Positions 31,014 through 40,775 are shown, numbered from the stretch's first letter. The stretch is 64,000 nucleotides of DNA from Zoogloea oleivorans (GCF_008107625.1 NZ_SDKK01000022.1:16710-80709), one strand, 5' to 3'. The notes: generated from the letters alone by a model not told the origin. Numbers and translations are program-made.

Positions 31014-32417
31014 TTGCTCGCCCCGAAACTCGCCTTTATTGATGTCGAAACCACCGGTGCCAACCCGGTGGTGGACCGGATCACCGAAATAGCGGTCTTG
31101 CGGGTCGAGAACGGCGAGCTCGTCGAGCGCTGGTCCAGCCTGGTCAATCCAGGCATGCCGATTCCAGCCAATATCCAGGCGCTGGTCGGCATCACCGACG
31201 AGATGGTCGTTGACGCCCCGGTCTTTGCCGAGCTGGCTGACCGGGTCCGCGCCCTTTTTGCGGGCTGCATCTTCGTCGCCCACAACGCGCGCTTCGACTA
31301 CGGTTTCATCAAGAACGAATTCCAGCGCCTCGGCCAGGATTTCGATGCGCCGGTGATGTGCACCGTCAAGCTGTCCCGCGCGCTGTTTCCCCAGCATCAC
31401 CGTCATGGTCTCGATGCACTGATCGAGCGCCACGGACTCACCTGCACGGCCCGTCACCGGGCCATGGGCGATACCGAGGCGTTGCTCCAGTTTGCGCAGA
31501 TCGTTACCGACAAGTTCGAGCGGGACGTTCTCGACATGGCCATCGTCAAGGCCATGAAGGCGCCGAGCCGCCCGGCCGGTTTGCCGGAGGGCGTGCTCGA
31601 AGGGCTGCCGGAAGGCCCCGGCGTCTATCTCTTCTACGACGAGCACGATCAGCCGATCCTGATCGGCAAGAGCGTCAGTCTGCGCTCGCGGGTGATGGGT
31701 TATTTCTCGACCGAGCACCGCAACGGCAAGGAAGCCAAAATCACCCAGCAGGTGCGGCGGGTGGATTGGCAGGTGACCGCTGGAGAACTTGGCGCGACGC
31801 TGCTCGAGTCAAGCCTGGTGAAGACCCTCAAGCCCGTCGGAAATCGTCACCCGGGTGCGTCGGAGGCGGTTTTCGGCTTCCGTTATGACCCGGTGCGCAA
31901 GCGCGGCCCGGTACTGCTCCGTCAGGCCCTCGATGGCGGCGACCCGGCCGAGTGGGCTGGTGTTTATGGTTCTTTCCGCAGCAAGAAGGAAGCCGACAAC
32001 ACGCTGCGTCAGTTGGCTGCCCTGTACAAGCTGTGCCCGCGCCGGATCGGCATCGAGCCGTGGGGCGAAGGCGCCTGCCAGGCTCACCACATGAAGCGTT
32101 GTGCGGGGGTGTGCGCCGGCAAGGAAGATCTGGCCGAGCACGATGCGCGTTTGCTCAAGGTGCTGGAAAGCCTGCGCCTCAAGCGTTGGCCGTGGGACGG
32201 CCCGGTGACGATCCGCGAACATCACGCCGGTACCGGGCGCAGCGAGATTCACGTTTTTGATCGCTGGTGCCTGCTCGGCAGCGTGCCCGACGACGCCGCG
32301 CTGGCGCAATTGCTGGCGGCCCCGCCGGCCCGTGCCTTCGATCTGGACACCTACCGCATCCTGGTTCGCTGGCTCGACGCGCCAACGGCCGGCGCCACCG
32401 TCACGCCGCTGGCTTGA
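31014..32417 (+). CDS. DEDDh exonuclease fused to GIY-YIG (UvrC/Cho-like) nuclease
   Basis: A 467-residue two-nuclease protein. Residues 1-170 are a DnaQ-like 3'-5' exonuclease (Phe-Ile-Asp-Val-Glu-Thr-Thr-Gly; His in Ala-Arg-His-Arg-Ala-Met-Gly-Asp). Residues about 195-290 are a GIY-YIG domain (Pro-Gly-Val-Tyr-Leu-Phe, Ile-Leu-Ile-Gly-Lys-Ser, Arg, and Glu in Leu-Leu-Glu-Ser-Ser-Leu). The rest resembles Cho or the N-terminal part of UvrC, including a Cys-rich segment (Lys-Arg-Cys-Ala-Gly-Val-Cys-Ala-Gly). It likely acts in DNA repair as an alternative incision nuclease. The start is TTG 31014, 8 bases after the DUF3460 gene. The 3' end overlaps the convergent RND gene by 17 bases. Confidence 0.88.
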   Translation: MLAPKLAFIDVETTGANPVVDRITEIAVLRVENGELVERWSSLVNPGMPIPANIQALVGITDEMVVDAPVFAELADRVRALFAGCIFVAHNARFDYGFIKNEFQRLGQDFDAPVMCTVKLSRALFPQHHRHGLDALIERHGLTCTARHRAMGDTEALLQFAQIVTDKFERDVLDMAIVKAMKAPSRPAGLPEGVLEGLPEGPGVYLFYDEHDQPILIGKSVSLRSRVMGYFSTEHRNGKEAKITQQVRRVDWQVTAGELGATLLESSLVKTLKPVGNRHPGASEAVFGFRYDPVRKRGPVLLRQALDGGDPAEWAGVYGSFRSKKEADNTLRQLAALYKLCPRRIGIEPWGEGACQAHHMKRCAGVCAGKEDLAEHDARLLKVLESLRLKRWPWDGPVTIREHHAGTGRSEIHVFDRWCLLGSVPDDAALAQLLAAPPARAFDLDTYRILVRWLDAPTAGATVTPLA

Positions 32418-35400
32418 CCCCCGCCTGGCGCCGCTCGCGCCAGCCTTCCACCAGCGAATACACCGCCGGCACCACCACCAGCGTCAGCAGGGTCGAACTG
32501 ATCATGCCGCCGATCACCGCGATGGCCAGCGGCTGATTGGTTTCGTTGCCGGCGCCAAAACCCAGTGCTGCCGGGGCGAGGGCGAGGATCACCGTCATCG
32601 ACGTCATCAGCACCGGGCGCATCCGGATCGGACAGGCATTGCGCAGGGCCGCATCCACCCGCAGGCCTTCGGTGCGGCGCTGGTTGGTGAGGTCCACCAG
32701 CAGGATGGAGTTCTTCGCCACCAGGCCGATCAGCAGCACCAGCCCGATCATCGAATAAATGTTGAGCGTCTGCCCGGTTGCCCACAGGGCTGCCACGCCG
32801 CCGACGATGGCCAGCGGCTGGGCCAGCATCACGATGAAGGGCTGCACGAAGCTGTTGAACTGGCTGGCCAGCACCATGTAGAGCAGGGTCATGGCCAGTG
32901 CAAAGGTGAACACCATGTAACTCATGGTCTTGCCGAACTCCTCGGCCTGGCCGATCAGCTTGACCTGGTAGCCGGTGGGCAGCATTTCCGCGGCAGTCTG
33001 CTTGACCAGCGCCACCGCCTCGCCCAGAGGCAGGGTCGGCGAGGCGAAGAAAGTGGCGGCGTACTGCAGGTCGAAGCGCCCGACGATGGCCGGGCCAAGG
33101 GTTTCCCTGAAGCCGGCGACGCTGTCGAGGCGCACCAGCTGGCCGGTCTTGTTGCGCAGGAAGATCTTCGCCAGGTCGGCGGGCTGGGTGAAGCTGCCTT
33201 CCTTGGCCTTGACGCGGATGTCGTAGCGCTGGCCGTCGCCGGGTTCGTCGTTGTACTTGGCGATGTCGACGCCGCCGGTGAGCATGTTGATGGCGAGGGC
33301 CACGTCCTGGGTGGTCAGGCCGGCGTTGGCGATGCGCAGGCGATCGGGGGCGAAGACCAGTTGCGGCAGGTCGAGCTGCAGGTCGGTGTCCATGCGGCCG
33401 ATGCCCGGCGCCACCGACAGCTTGCGCTGCAGGGCGAGCGCATGCTTGCCCAGTTCCTGCAGGTTCTCGCCGGTGAGCACGAACTGCAGCGGCTCGCCGC
33501 GCTGGCCCTGCACCATCGGATAGGGCGCCGCAAAAACCCGCGCGCCGGCAATCTGGCTGAACTCCTTGCGCAGCAGCGGAATGATGTCCTGCTGCCTGAT
33601 GCTGCGTTCCTCCCGCGGGGCCATACGCACCACCACCGTACCCTGGTTCACCTGCCCGGCGGTGCCGAGGCCGATCAGCGCGAATTCGGTGCGAATCGAT
33701 TCGTGGCCGTTGAGGATGGCTTCCACTTCCCGCAGCTTGCTGTCGGTGTAGTCGATGCTGGAACCCAGCGGCGTGCGCACGGATACCAGGAAGCGCCCTT
33801 CGTCCTGCTCCGGCGCGAAGGCCTTGCCGACCTGGGTGAAGAAGAATGCACTCGATGCCACCACCGCCAGGGTCAGCAACAGCACCCACAGGCGGTGGGT
33901 CAGGGCGCCGTCGAGCAGGCGCACGTACAGGGCGTCCATGCCCGCGAAGAAGCGGTCGAAAGCCTTGTAGACGGGGCCGTGCTGCTTGTCGACCTTGAGG
34001 TAGCGGGCGCACAGCATGGGCGTCAGCGTGAGGGACACGAACAGCGACACCAGCACCCCGAAGGTCACCACCAGCGCGAAGCTGCGGAAAAACTGGCCGA
34101 TGATCCCCGAGATGAAGGCCACCGGCGCAAAGATGCAGACCAGCGAGAGAGTTGCCGCCATGACCGCAAATACCACCTCGTTGCTGCCGTTGATGGCCGC
34201 CGACACCGGGTCCGGGTCGAGTTCTTCCCGGTGCCGGTAGATGTTTTCCAGCACCACGATGGCGTCGTCCACCACCACCCCGATGAGCAGTAGCAGGGCC
34301 AGCAGGGTGAGCGAATTGAGGGTGAAGCCGAAGAAGTAGATCACCGCGATGGCGCCCATCAGCGACACCGGGATGGCCAGCGCGATGATCAGCGTCGAGC
34401 GCACCGAACGCAGGAAGAACCACACCACCAGCGCCGCCAGCAGGGTGCCCTCGATCAGGTGCTCCTTGAGCGAGTCGACGATCTCCATGATGAAGACGGC
34501 GTCGTTGGAGACCACCGACAGGGTCATGCCCGGCGGCAGGGCGGGGCGCAGGTCCTTGTCGAGGCGGGCCTGAATGCGTTCGACGATGGACACGGTGTTG
34601 GCATTGGCGATTTTGACCATGCCGAGGCCGACCGTGGTCTTGCCATTGAAGCGCGCCAGCTGGCGGTTGTCGGTGAGGCCGTCCTCGATCTCGGCGACGT
34701 CGCCGAGGCGGACCGGCGCGGTGTCGCGGAAGGCGACGATCAGGCCCTGGAGCTGTTCGACCTGATGGAATTCCAGGTCGAGCTTGACCAGGCTTTCGGT
34801 GGTCTGGCCGACCACGAAGCCACCGGCCAGCTGCACGTGCTCCTTGGCGAAGGCGTCGGTGATGTCCTGGGCGGTGACGTTGTGAGCCGCCATGCGGTCG
34901 GGTCGCAGATTGACCCGGATGGTGCGGTCACGGCGTCCGCCCAGGCGTACCTCGCCGACGCCGTCAATGGTCTCGAGGCGCTTCTTGAGGACGTTGATGG
35001 CGTACTGGTTGAGCTGCTGCTGGGTTCGGTCGCCCTGCAGGGCCAGCCACATGATGGGCTGGGCGTTGGTTTCCACCTTGGCGACCACCGGCGGGTCCAC
35101 GTCCTTGGGCAGGCGCCGGAGCACCTGGTTCACCTTCGACTGGACCTCGTTGAAGGCCACGTCCACCTTCTTTTCGAGGACGAAGGTGATATTCACCGTC
35201 GACACCCCGGGCGAGGAGCTGGACTGTACGTGCTCGATGCCCGGCACGCTGTTCACCGCCGATTCGATGACGTTGGTGATGCTCGAATCGACGATGTCCG
35301 GGTTGGCGCCCTTCAGCGTGGTGGTGATGGAGATCACCGGAAATTCGATGTACGGGTAGCGGTCCATGCCGATGCGCTGGTAGCCGATGACCCCGATCAG

Positions 35401-35466
35401 CACCAGTACGGCGCTCATCATCCACGCCAGCACGTGGCGCTTGATGGAAAGTTCCGGCAGGGTCAT
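32401..35466 (-). CDS. RND-family efflux permease (HAE1, AcrB-like)
   Basis: A 1021-residue inner-membrane proton antiporter. Twelve transmembrane helices in the usual 1+5+1+5 arrangement flank two large periplasmic loops. The proton-relay Asp pair is in Gly-Val-Val-Val-Asp-Asp-Ala-Ile (TM4), and the Lys of TM10 is in Gly-Leu-Val-Ala-Lys-Asn-Ser-Ile. It is shorter than AcrB, like MdtB/MexF-type or single RND pumps. It overlaps the stop of the adaptor gene by four bases; no outer-membrane TolC-like gene is adjacent. The substrate cannot be named; multidrug export is the usual role. Confidence 0.93.
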   Translation of the reverse strand: MTLPELSIKRHVLAWMMSAVLVLIGVIGYQRIGMDRYPYIEFPVISITTTLKGANPDIVDSSITNVIESAVNSVPGIEHVQSSSSPGVSTVNITFVLEKKVDVAFNEVQSKVNQVLRRLPKDVDPPVVAKVETNAQPIMWLALQGDRTQQQLNQYAINVLKKRLETIDGVGEVRLGGRRDRTIRVNLRPDRMAAHNVTAQDITDAFAKEHVQLAGGFVVGQTTESLVKLDLEFHQVEQLQGLIVAFRDTAPVRLGDVAEIEDGLTDNRQLARFNGKTTVGLGMVKIANANTVSIVERIQARLDKDLRPALPPGMTLSVVSNDAVFIMEIVDSLKEHLIEGTLLAALVVWFFLRSVRSTLIIALAIPVSLMGAIAVIYFFGFTLNSLTLLALLLLIGVVVDDAIVVLENIYRHREELDPDPVSAAINGSNEVVFAVMAATLSLVCIFAPVAFISGIIGQFFRSFALVVTFGVLVSLFVSLTLTPMLCARYLKVDKQHGPVYKAFDRFFAGMDALYVRLLDGALTHRLWVLLLTLAVVASSAFFFTQVGKAFAPEQDEGRFLVSVRTPLGSSIDYTDSKLREVEAILNGHESIRTEFALIGLGTAGQVNQGTVVVRMAPREERSIRQQDIIPLLRKEFSQIAGARVFAAPYPMVQGQRGEPLQFVLTGENLQELGKHALALQRKLSVAPGIGRMDTDLQLDLPQLVFAPDRLRIANAGLTTQDVALAINMLTGGVDIAKYNDEPGDGQRYDIRVKAKEGSFTQPADLAKIFLRNKTGQLVRLDSVAGFRETLGPAIVGRFDLQYAATFFASPTLPLGEAVALVKQTAAEMLPTGYQVKLIGQAEEFGKTMSYMVFTFALAMTLLYMVLASQFNSFVQPFIVMLAQPLAIVGGVAALWATGQTLNIYSMIGLVLLIGLVAKNSILLVDLTNQRRTEGLRVDAALRNACPIRMRPVLMTSMTVILALAPAALGFGAGNETNQPLAIAVIGGMISSTLLTLVVVPAVYSLVEGWRERRQAGVKPAA

Positions 35467-36557
35467 GGCTTGGTGGCTGCGGGCTTCTTCACGGCTACGG
35501 CGGCGCCGTCGGTGAGAAAGCCGGCACCCTCTTCGGCGACCGTTTCACCGGCGGTCAGTCCCTTGACGATTTCAATGCGGCCGTCGCGCTTCACGCCGGC
35601 TTCGATGATGCGCTGGCCAGCCTTGCCGTCGGCGATCACGTACACCACCTTGCCGGCCGGGCGCAGCACCACGCTTTGTTCCGGCACCACCACGGCGGCC
35701 GGTTTGTGGCCGGTGACGATGGACCCATTGACGGTCCCGCCGGAGAGCAGGCTGCCATCGTTGTCGAGGCGCACCAGTACATCCAGGGCGCGGCTGCTGT
35801 CGCTGATGGTGGGCTTCACGTCTTCGACCGTGCCCTTGAGCGTCTTGCCCGGTGCGTGGGGCAGGGCGAAGCGCACCGGCTGGCCGGCGCGGATGCGTCC
35901 AGCCGCCGATTCGGGGTAGGGCAGGTGCGCACGCAGGACCCGGTTGGAGATCAGGCGGAACAGCGGGTCGCCGACCTTCACGTAATCGCCGGGCGAGACG
36001 ATCTGGGTTTCGATGATGCCATCCACCGGCGCGACGACCTTCGTGCGCCCCAAGCTGGCCTGGGTGGCGCTGCCGCGGGCCTTCGCATTGGCCAGCTGGG
36101 CGCGCAGGGCGTCGCGTTGGGCAAGACTGTCTTCGGCTCCGTTGCGGGCGATGAAGCCCTTGGCGACGAGGCCCTGCTGACGCTCGGCAAAGCGTTCGGC
36201 CTGCGCGGCCAAGGCTTCCAGACGGTTGATCTCGGCACTGTCGGCGCGGGTCTGGATGTGCTGGTCGGTGGCATCCAGTTCGGCGAGAAGCTGGCCCTTT
36301 TTCACGTGATCGCCGGTGTGGGCAAGCACCCGGGTGACGCGGCCGGCCACTTCGGCGCCGATTTTCGGGTCGATCAGGGCTTCTAGGGTGCCGAGGGTGT
36401 CTTCGGTGACGTCCAGTGCGATGCTCTGCGCGCTGGCGGTGGTGATGATGCTGGCCGGCGGGCCGGCAGGCTTGTCGGCGGCTGTGGGGGCGGGCTTGTT
36501 GCCGCAGCCGGCCAGCCCGAGGGCGACGAGCAGGGAAACGCGGGGGGCGAAACGCAT
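35463..36557 (-). CDS. RND efflux periplasmic adaptor (membrane fusion protein)
   Basis: A 364-residue lipoprotein with a Leu-Ala-Gly-Cys lipobox at about residue 18, followed by a biotinyl-lipoyl-like segment (Gly-Arg-Val-Thr-Arg-Val-Leu-Ala-His-Thr-Gly-Asp-His-Val-Lys-Lys-Gly-Gln) and a helical hairpin (about residues 110-165), then beta-barrel domains. It links the RND permease to an outer-membrane channel. The ATGA overlap with the permease gene shows co-translation. Confidence 0.92.
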   Translation of the reverse strand: MRFAPRVSLLVALGLAGCGNKPAPTAADKPAGPPASIITTASAQSIALDVTEDTLGTLEALIDPKIGAEVAGRVTRVLAHTGDHVKKGQLLAELDATDQHIQTRADSAEINRLEALAAQAERFAERQQGLVAKGFIARNGAEDSLAQRDALRAQLANAKARGSATQASLGRTKVVAPVDGIIETQIVSPGDYVKVGDPLFRLISNRVLRAHLPYPESAAGRIRAGQPVRFALPHAPGKTLKGTVEDVKPTISDSSRALDVLVRLDNDGSLLSGGTVNGSIVTGHKPAAVVVPEQSVVLRPAGKVVYVIADGKAGQRIIEAGVKRDGRIEIVKGLTAGETVAEEGAGFLTDGAAVAVKKPAATKP

Positions 36558-36590
36558 GGTCGGAGCCTTCGGGCTGGCGGTGGGGGCGGA

Positions 36591-37853
36591 TTACGGAAGC
36601 GGGCGTTCGCCCTTCAGCAGGTGCTCGACGGTTTCCCGGTCACGGATGACATGTACGGTGTCGCCATCCACCAGCACTTCGGCAGCGCGCGGGCGGGTGT
36701 TGTAGTTGGAGCTCATCGTCATGCCGTAGGCGCCGGCGGACAGAATCGCCAGCAGGTCGCCGGTGTCCACCGACAGATCGCGGTCGTGGCCGAGGAAATC
36801 GCCGCTCTCGCAGATCGGGCCGACCACCTCGTAGCGGGTTGCCGGAATGGCGCGTGGGGCGACGGCGACGATCTCATGGTAGGCGTCGTAGAGCGCCGGG
36901 CGGGCCAGATCGTTCATGGCCGCGTCGATGATGGCAAAGCTCTTTTCGACGCCGGGCTTGAGGTATTCGATGCGCGTCAGCAGCAGGCCGGCATTGCCGA
37001 CCAGCGAGCGACCGGGCTCGAAGCACAAGGCTTCGCTGCGCCCGGCGAAGCGTTCGAGCAGCGGCTTGAGGTATTCGGTGGGGGTGGGCGGCTCTTCGTC
37101 GCGGTAACGGATGCCGAGGCCACCGCCCAGGTCGATGTGATCGAGCACGATGCCTTCGCTGGCGAGCTGGTCCACCAGGCCGAGGATCTTGTCGGCGGCT
37201 TCAGCCATCGGCGCGGAATCGAGGAGCTGGGAGCCGATGTGGCAGTCGATGCCGGAGATCTCGATGTTGGGCAGCTTGGCCGCCTTGCGGTACAGATCGA
37301 GGGCTTCGGTGAAGGCGACGCCGAACTTGTTGCTGCGCAGGCCGGTGGAAATGTAGGGGTGGGTGTTGGGATTGACGTCCGGATTGACCCGGAAGGCGAT
37401 CGGTGCACGCTTGCCCATGCTGACGGCCACGTCGTTGAGGCGGTCGAGTTCGGCAGCGGATTCGACGTTGAAGCAGCCGATACCCGACGCGAGGGCGAAG
37501 CGCATTTCTTCGGTGGTCTTGCCCACGCCGGAGAAGATCACCTTGCCGGCGTCGCCGCCAGCCGCCAGCACGCGGGTCAGCTCGCCGCCGGAGACGATGT
37601 CGAAGCCGGCACCGAGCTTGGCGAAGACCGACAGGATGCCGAGGCTGGAGTTGGCCTTGACCGCGTAGCACACCAGCGACTTGCGCAGGCCGAGGGCCTC
37701 CTGGTATGCCGCGAAGGCGGAGGTCAGTGCCGCGCGGGAGTAAACGTAGGTCGGCGTGCCGAAGCGTTCGGCGATGTCGGCAAGGGCAACCCCTTCAAGG
37801 GTCAGGCCGGCGGGGCCGGCTTTGAGCGTCGGCACGGGCAGGGCGGTCGTCAT
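36591..37853 (-). CDS. lysA: diaminopimelate decarboxylase
   Basis: A 420-residue PLP enzyme that makes lysine from meso-diaminopimelate. Tyr-Ala-Val-Lys-Ala-Asn-Ser holds the PLP lysine, Gly-Gly-Gly-Leu-Gly-Ile-Arg-Tyr binds phosphate, and Cys-Glu-Ser-Gly-Asp-Phe-Leu-Gly near the C-terminus carries the substrate-binding Cys and Glu. Its start codon overlaps the stop of lptM by four bases. Confidence 0.97.
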   Translation of the reverse strand: MTTALPVPTLKAGPAGLTLEGVALADIAERFGTPTYVYSRAALTSAFAAYQEALGLRKSLVCYAVKANSSLGILSVFAKLGAGFDIVSGGELTRVLAAGGDAGKVIFSGVGKTTEEMRFALASGIGCFNVESAAELDRLNDVAVSMGKRAPIAFRVNPDVNPNTHPYISTGLRSNKFGVAFTEALDLYRKAAKLPNIEISGIDCHIGSQLLDSAPMAEAADKILGLVDQLASEGIVLDHIDLGGGLGIRYRDEEPPTPTEYLKPLLERFAGRSEALCFEPGRSLVGNAGLLLTRIEYLKPGVEKSFAIIDAAMNDLARPALYDAYHEIVAVAPRAIPATRYEVVGPICESGDFLGHDRDLSVDTGDLLAILSAGAYGMTMSSNYNTRPRAAEVLVDGDTVHVIRDRETVEHLLKGERPLP

Positions 37854-38050
37854 TGGGCGGGGTCCTGGGGGGCGGGTTTGTTATGATCGATGCTCGGCGC
37901 CTGGATGGGCGCCGGCTTGACGTCGGCAGGCTTTGGCGCTGCCTTGGCTGCGGGCTTGGGGATCTGCGGGAGGTACAGCGGCCCCTTGATGCCGCAGCCG
38001 CCCAGCACGAGAAGGCCGCACGCCGCGGCGGCAATGGCGATGGTTCGCAT
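37850..38050 (-). CDS. lptM: LPS translocon maturation chaperone LptM (YifL-like lipoprotein)
   Basis: A 66-residue lipoprotein: signal peptide with lipobox Leu-Gly-Gly-Cys at about residue 19, then Gly-Ile-Lys-Gly-Pro-Leu-Tyr-Leu-Pro, the conserved N-terminal signature of YifL/LptM, and a Pro/Ala/Lys-rich tail. LptM assists oxidative maturation of the outer-membrane LptD/E LPS translocon. The order lptM-lysA next to divergent cyaY is common in Proteobacteria. Confidence 0.9.
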   Translation of the reverse strand: MRTIAIAAAACGLLVLGGCGIKGPLYLPQIPKPAAKAAPKPADVKPAPIQAPSIDHNKPAPQDPAQ

Positions 38051-38097
38051 GAGTTCCGCGCAAAAGCGGGAATGTTAACAGAACAAGGGGTGGGGCG

Positions 38098-38418
38098 ATG
38101 GATGAAGCAGATTTCAATGCACTGGCAGATGCCGAACTGAACCGTCTGGAGGGCTTGCTGGAAACCTGCGAGCTGGACTTCGACTACGAAGTGAAGCCGG
38201 GTGGAGTCTTCGAACTGGAGTTCGAAAACGGGACCAAGATCATCGTCAATCGCCACACGGCGGCGCGCGAGATCTGGCTGGCGGCAAAGTCCGGCGGCTT
38301 CCACTTCCGTCCGCAGGACGGGCGCTGGCTCGGCACGCGGGACGGCGTCGATTTTTACGTTGCCCTGTCCCGCTGCATGTCCGAGCAGGCCGGAGAGCCG
38401 GTCAACCTGAAGGGCTGA
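38098..38418 (+). CDS. cyaY: iron donor protein CyaY (bacterial frataxin)
   Basis: A 106-residue frataxin homologue with an acidic N-terminal helix (Met-Asp-Glu-Ala-Asp-Phe; Glu-Thr-Cys-Glu-Leu-Asp-Phe-Asp-Tyr-Glu), then the beta sheet with Asn-Arg-His-Thr-Ala-Ala-Arg-Glu-Ile-Trp-Leu-Ala and Gly-Gly-Phe-His-Phe. It binds iron and tunes iron-sulfur cluster assembly on IscS. It is divergent from lptM and convergent with mrcA, with only 10 bases between the two stops. Confidence 0.96.
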   Translation: MDEADFNALADAELNRLEGLLETCELDFDYEVKPGGVFELEFENGTKIIVNRHTAAREIWLAAKSGGFHFRPQDGRWLGTRDGVDFYVALSRCMSEQAGEPVNLKG

Positions 38419-38428
38419 GCGGGCGTCT

Positions 38429-40738
38429 CTAGCCGGTCGACGGCGGGATGGCCGGCGTTGCCGGCGCCGGGGTCGCTTCCTCCGCCGGTGCACTGGTCGG
38501 TTGGTTGGGCGCTTCCGGTGGGACTGTCGGCAGGTTTTCCTGATAGATCATTTCTTCGGCGGGGCTGCCTGCGGGCTGGATACGGATCAGGCCTGCCGGT
38601 GCCGTCGGGTAGCTCTCGGGGACGCCGTCCAGGGCTTTGCGCATGTAGTTGATCCACATCGGCAGGGCTGCCGTGCCGCCGGTTTCACCGTTGCCGAGCT
38701 TGTGGGGCTGGTCGAACCCGATCCAGGCTACGGCCACGACGGTGGGTTGGTAGCCGCAGAACCAGGCGTCCACGTATTCGTTGGTGGTCCCGGTCTTGCC
38801 GGCCAGGTCGCCCCGCTTGAGGACCATGGCCTTGCCGGCGGTGCCGCGGCGGACCACGTCTTTCATGATCGAATCCATCAGGTAGGCATTGCGTTCGTCG
38901 ATGGCGCGTTCGGCTGTTTCGCCGGCAATCGGCGGGTCGACCCGGGCGAGCACGTTGCCCGCCTCGTCACGCATTTCCTTCACCAGATACGGCTCGATCC
39001 GGTAGCCGCCGTTAGCGAATACGGCGTAGCCGCGCATCATCTGCCACGGGGTGACCGAGCCGGCGCCCAGCGCCATGGTGAGGTAGGGCGGGTGGCGTTC
39101 GGCATCGAAGCCAAACTTGGTAACGTAGTCCTGGGCATAGCGCGGGCCGACCGACTTGAGCAGGCGGATCGAGACCATGTTCTTGGAGCGGGCCAGCGCG
39201 GTGCGCAGGGAAATCGGGCCGTCGTACTTGCCGTCGTAGTTCTTGGGCTCCCAGGCCTGGCTGCCGGTGTCGCCGGCGGGGAAGGACAGGGGCGAGTCGT
39301 CCACCACGCTGTTCGGGCCGTAACCCTTTTCGAAGGCGGCGGAGTAAATGAAGGGCTTGAAGCTGGAGCCCGGCTGCCGCCACGCCTGGGTCACGTGGTT
39401 GAACTTGTTGCGGTTGAAGTCGAAGCCCCCGACCAGGGCGCGGACGGCGCCGGTGCGCGGATCGGCGGCCGCCAGAGCGCTTTCGACCTCGGGGAGCTGG
39501 GTGATTTCCCAGTGTGTATCCACGCGGATGATGCGGATGATGGCGCCTGGGCGAATGCGCTTGTTGGGCGGCGCCTTGTCGCCGAGCATGCTGGAGGCAA
39601 AGCGCAGGCCTTCGCCACTGATCTTGAGGGTTTCGCCGTAGCGGTAGGCCGTGACCGCGCCGTTGCCGGCATGGGTGACGATGGCGGCCAGAATGTCGTC
39701 GTAGTCGGGTATTTCGGCCAGGACTTCGTCCATGGACTCACTCTGGTCGGCGTTCATGCGGGCCGGATCCACGTAGCTCTCGGCGCCCCGGTAGCCGTGG
39801 CGGCGGTCGTAGTCCATGACGCCGCGGCGCAGGGCCCGGTAAGCGGCTTCCTGCTCGGCCTTGTTGATGGTGGTGATGACCTTGATGCCTCGCGTGTAGG
39901 CCTCTTCCTTGTATTGCTCGTAGGCGATCTGGCGGGCCATTTCGGCCACGTAGTCAGCGCTGCCCCCAAAGTCGGACGAGCTGGTGGCGACCTTCAGGGG
40001 CGTTTCGACGGCCTGCTGGTGTTCTGCTTCCGAGATGAAGCCGAGTTCCGTCATGCGGCGCAGCACATATTGCTGGCGTAGGGCGGCCCGTTTCGGATTG
40101 ACCACCGGGTTGTAGGCGGAGGGCGCCTTCGGCAGACCGGCGAGCATGGCGGCCTCGGGAATATTGAGGTCCTTGATGGATTTGCCGAAGTAGGTCTGCG
40201 AGGCGACGGCAAAGCCATAGGCACGGCGGCCGAGGAAGATCTGGTTGATGTAGACCTCGAGGATCTGGTCCTTGGTGAGGTTCTGCTCGATCTTGAAGGC
40301 GAGGAGGATTTCGTAGAGCTTGCGCGAGTAGGTTTTTTCGCGGGTCAGGAAGAAATTGCGTGCCACCTGCATGGTGATCGTCGACGAGCCCTGGCGCTTG
40401 CTGCCGGTGGCCAGGTTGGTGCCCGCCGCGCGCAGGATGCCCAGGAAGTCCACACCCGAGTGTTCGTAGAAACGGTCGTCCTCGGCAGCCAGCACTGCAT
40501 GCTTGAGAACCTCCGGTACCTCCTGGATGCGCACGAAGGCACGACGCTCTTCACCGTACTCGCCGATCAGCGCGCCGTCTGCGGTGTAAACCCGGAGTGG
40601 GATCTTCGGATGATAGTCCGTCAGGGCCTCCAGCGATGGCAGAGTCGGCCAGGCGAAGGCGACGGCAAGGGCGAGGATCGCGATGCCGATGGCGATCAGG
40701 CCGATAAGTGCAGTGAAGGGGTAGAGTACCCAGCGCAT
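38429..40738 (-). CDS. mrcA: penicillin-binding protein 1A
   Basis: A 769-residue bifunctional peptidoglycan synthase: one N-terminal membrane anchor, a glycosyltransferase domain (Glu-Asp-Asp-Arg-Phe-Tyr-Glu-His-Ser-Gly-Val-Asp, with Gly-Ser-Ser-Thr-Ile-Thr-Met-Gln), and a transpeptidase domain with Ser-Ser-Phe-Lys (nucleophile), Ser-Lys-Asn and Lys-Thr-Gly-Thr motifs. The C-terminus is Pro/Ala-rich. ATG 40738 is preferred: an in-frame ATG at 40771 overlaps a TATAAT box, so it is probably not in the transcript. Divergent from pilM. Confidence 0.94.
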   Translation of the reverse strand: MRWVLYPFTALIGLIAIGIAILALAVAFAWPTLPSLEALTDYHPKIPLRVYTADGALIGEYGEERRAFVRIQEVPEVLKHAVLAAEDDRFYEHSGVDFLGILRAAGTNLATGSKRQGSSTITMQVARNFFLTREKTYSRKLYEILLAFKIEQNLTKDQILEVYINQIFLGRRAYGFAVASQTYFGKSIKDLNIPEAAMLAGLPKAPSAYNPVVNPKRAALRQQYVLRRMTELGFISEAEHQQAVETPLKVATSSSDFGGSADYVAEMARQIAYEQYKEEAYTRGIKVITTINKAEQEAAYRALRRGVMDYDRRHGYRGAESYVDPARMNADQSESMDEVLAEIPDYDDILAAIVTHAGNGAVTAYRYGETLKISGEGLRFASSMLGDKAPPNKRIRPGAIIRIIRVDTHWEITQLPEVESALAAADPRTGAVRALVGGFDFNRNKFNHVTQAWRQPGSSFKPFIYSAAFEKGYGPNSVVDDSPLSFPAGDTGSQAWEPKNYDGKYDGPISLRTALARSKNMVSIRLLKSVGPRYAQDYVTKFGFDAERHPPYLTMALGAGSVTPWQMMRGYAVFANGGYRIEPYLVKEMRDEAGNVLARVDPPIAGETAERAIDERNAYLMDSIMKDVVRRGTAGKAMVLKRGDLAGKTGTTNEYVDAWFCGYQPTVVAVAWIGFDQPHKLGNGETGGTAALPMWINYMRKALDGVPESYPTAPAGLIRIQPAGSPAEEMIYQENLPTVPPEAPNQPTSAPAEEATPAPATPAIPPSTG

Positions 40739-40769
40739 GGCAGGACCGGTAAGCGGAGTAAAGTGCCGC

Positions 40770-40775
40770 ATTATA
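40770..40775 (-). promoter_or_regulatory. perfect -10 box upstream of mrcA
   Basis: TATAAT on the minus strand lies about 30 bases before the chosen mrcA start. The -35 region is poor. Its position argues against the longer mrcA reading that begins inside it. Confidence 0.45.
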
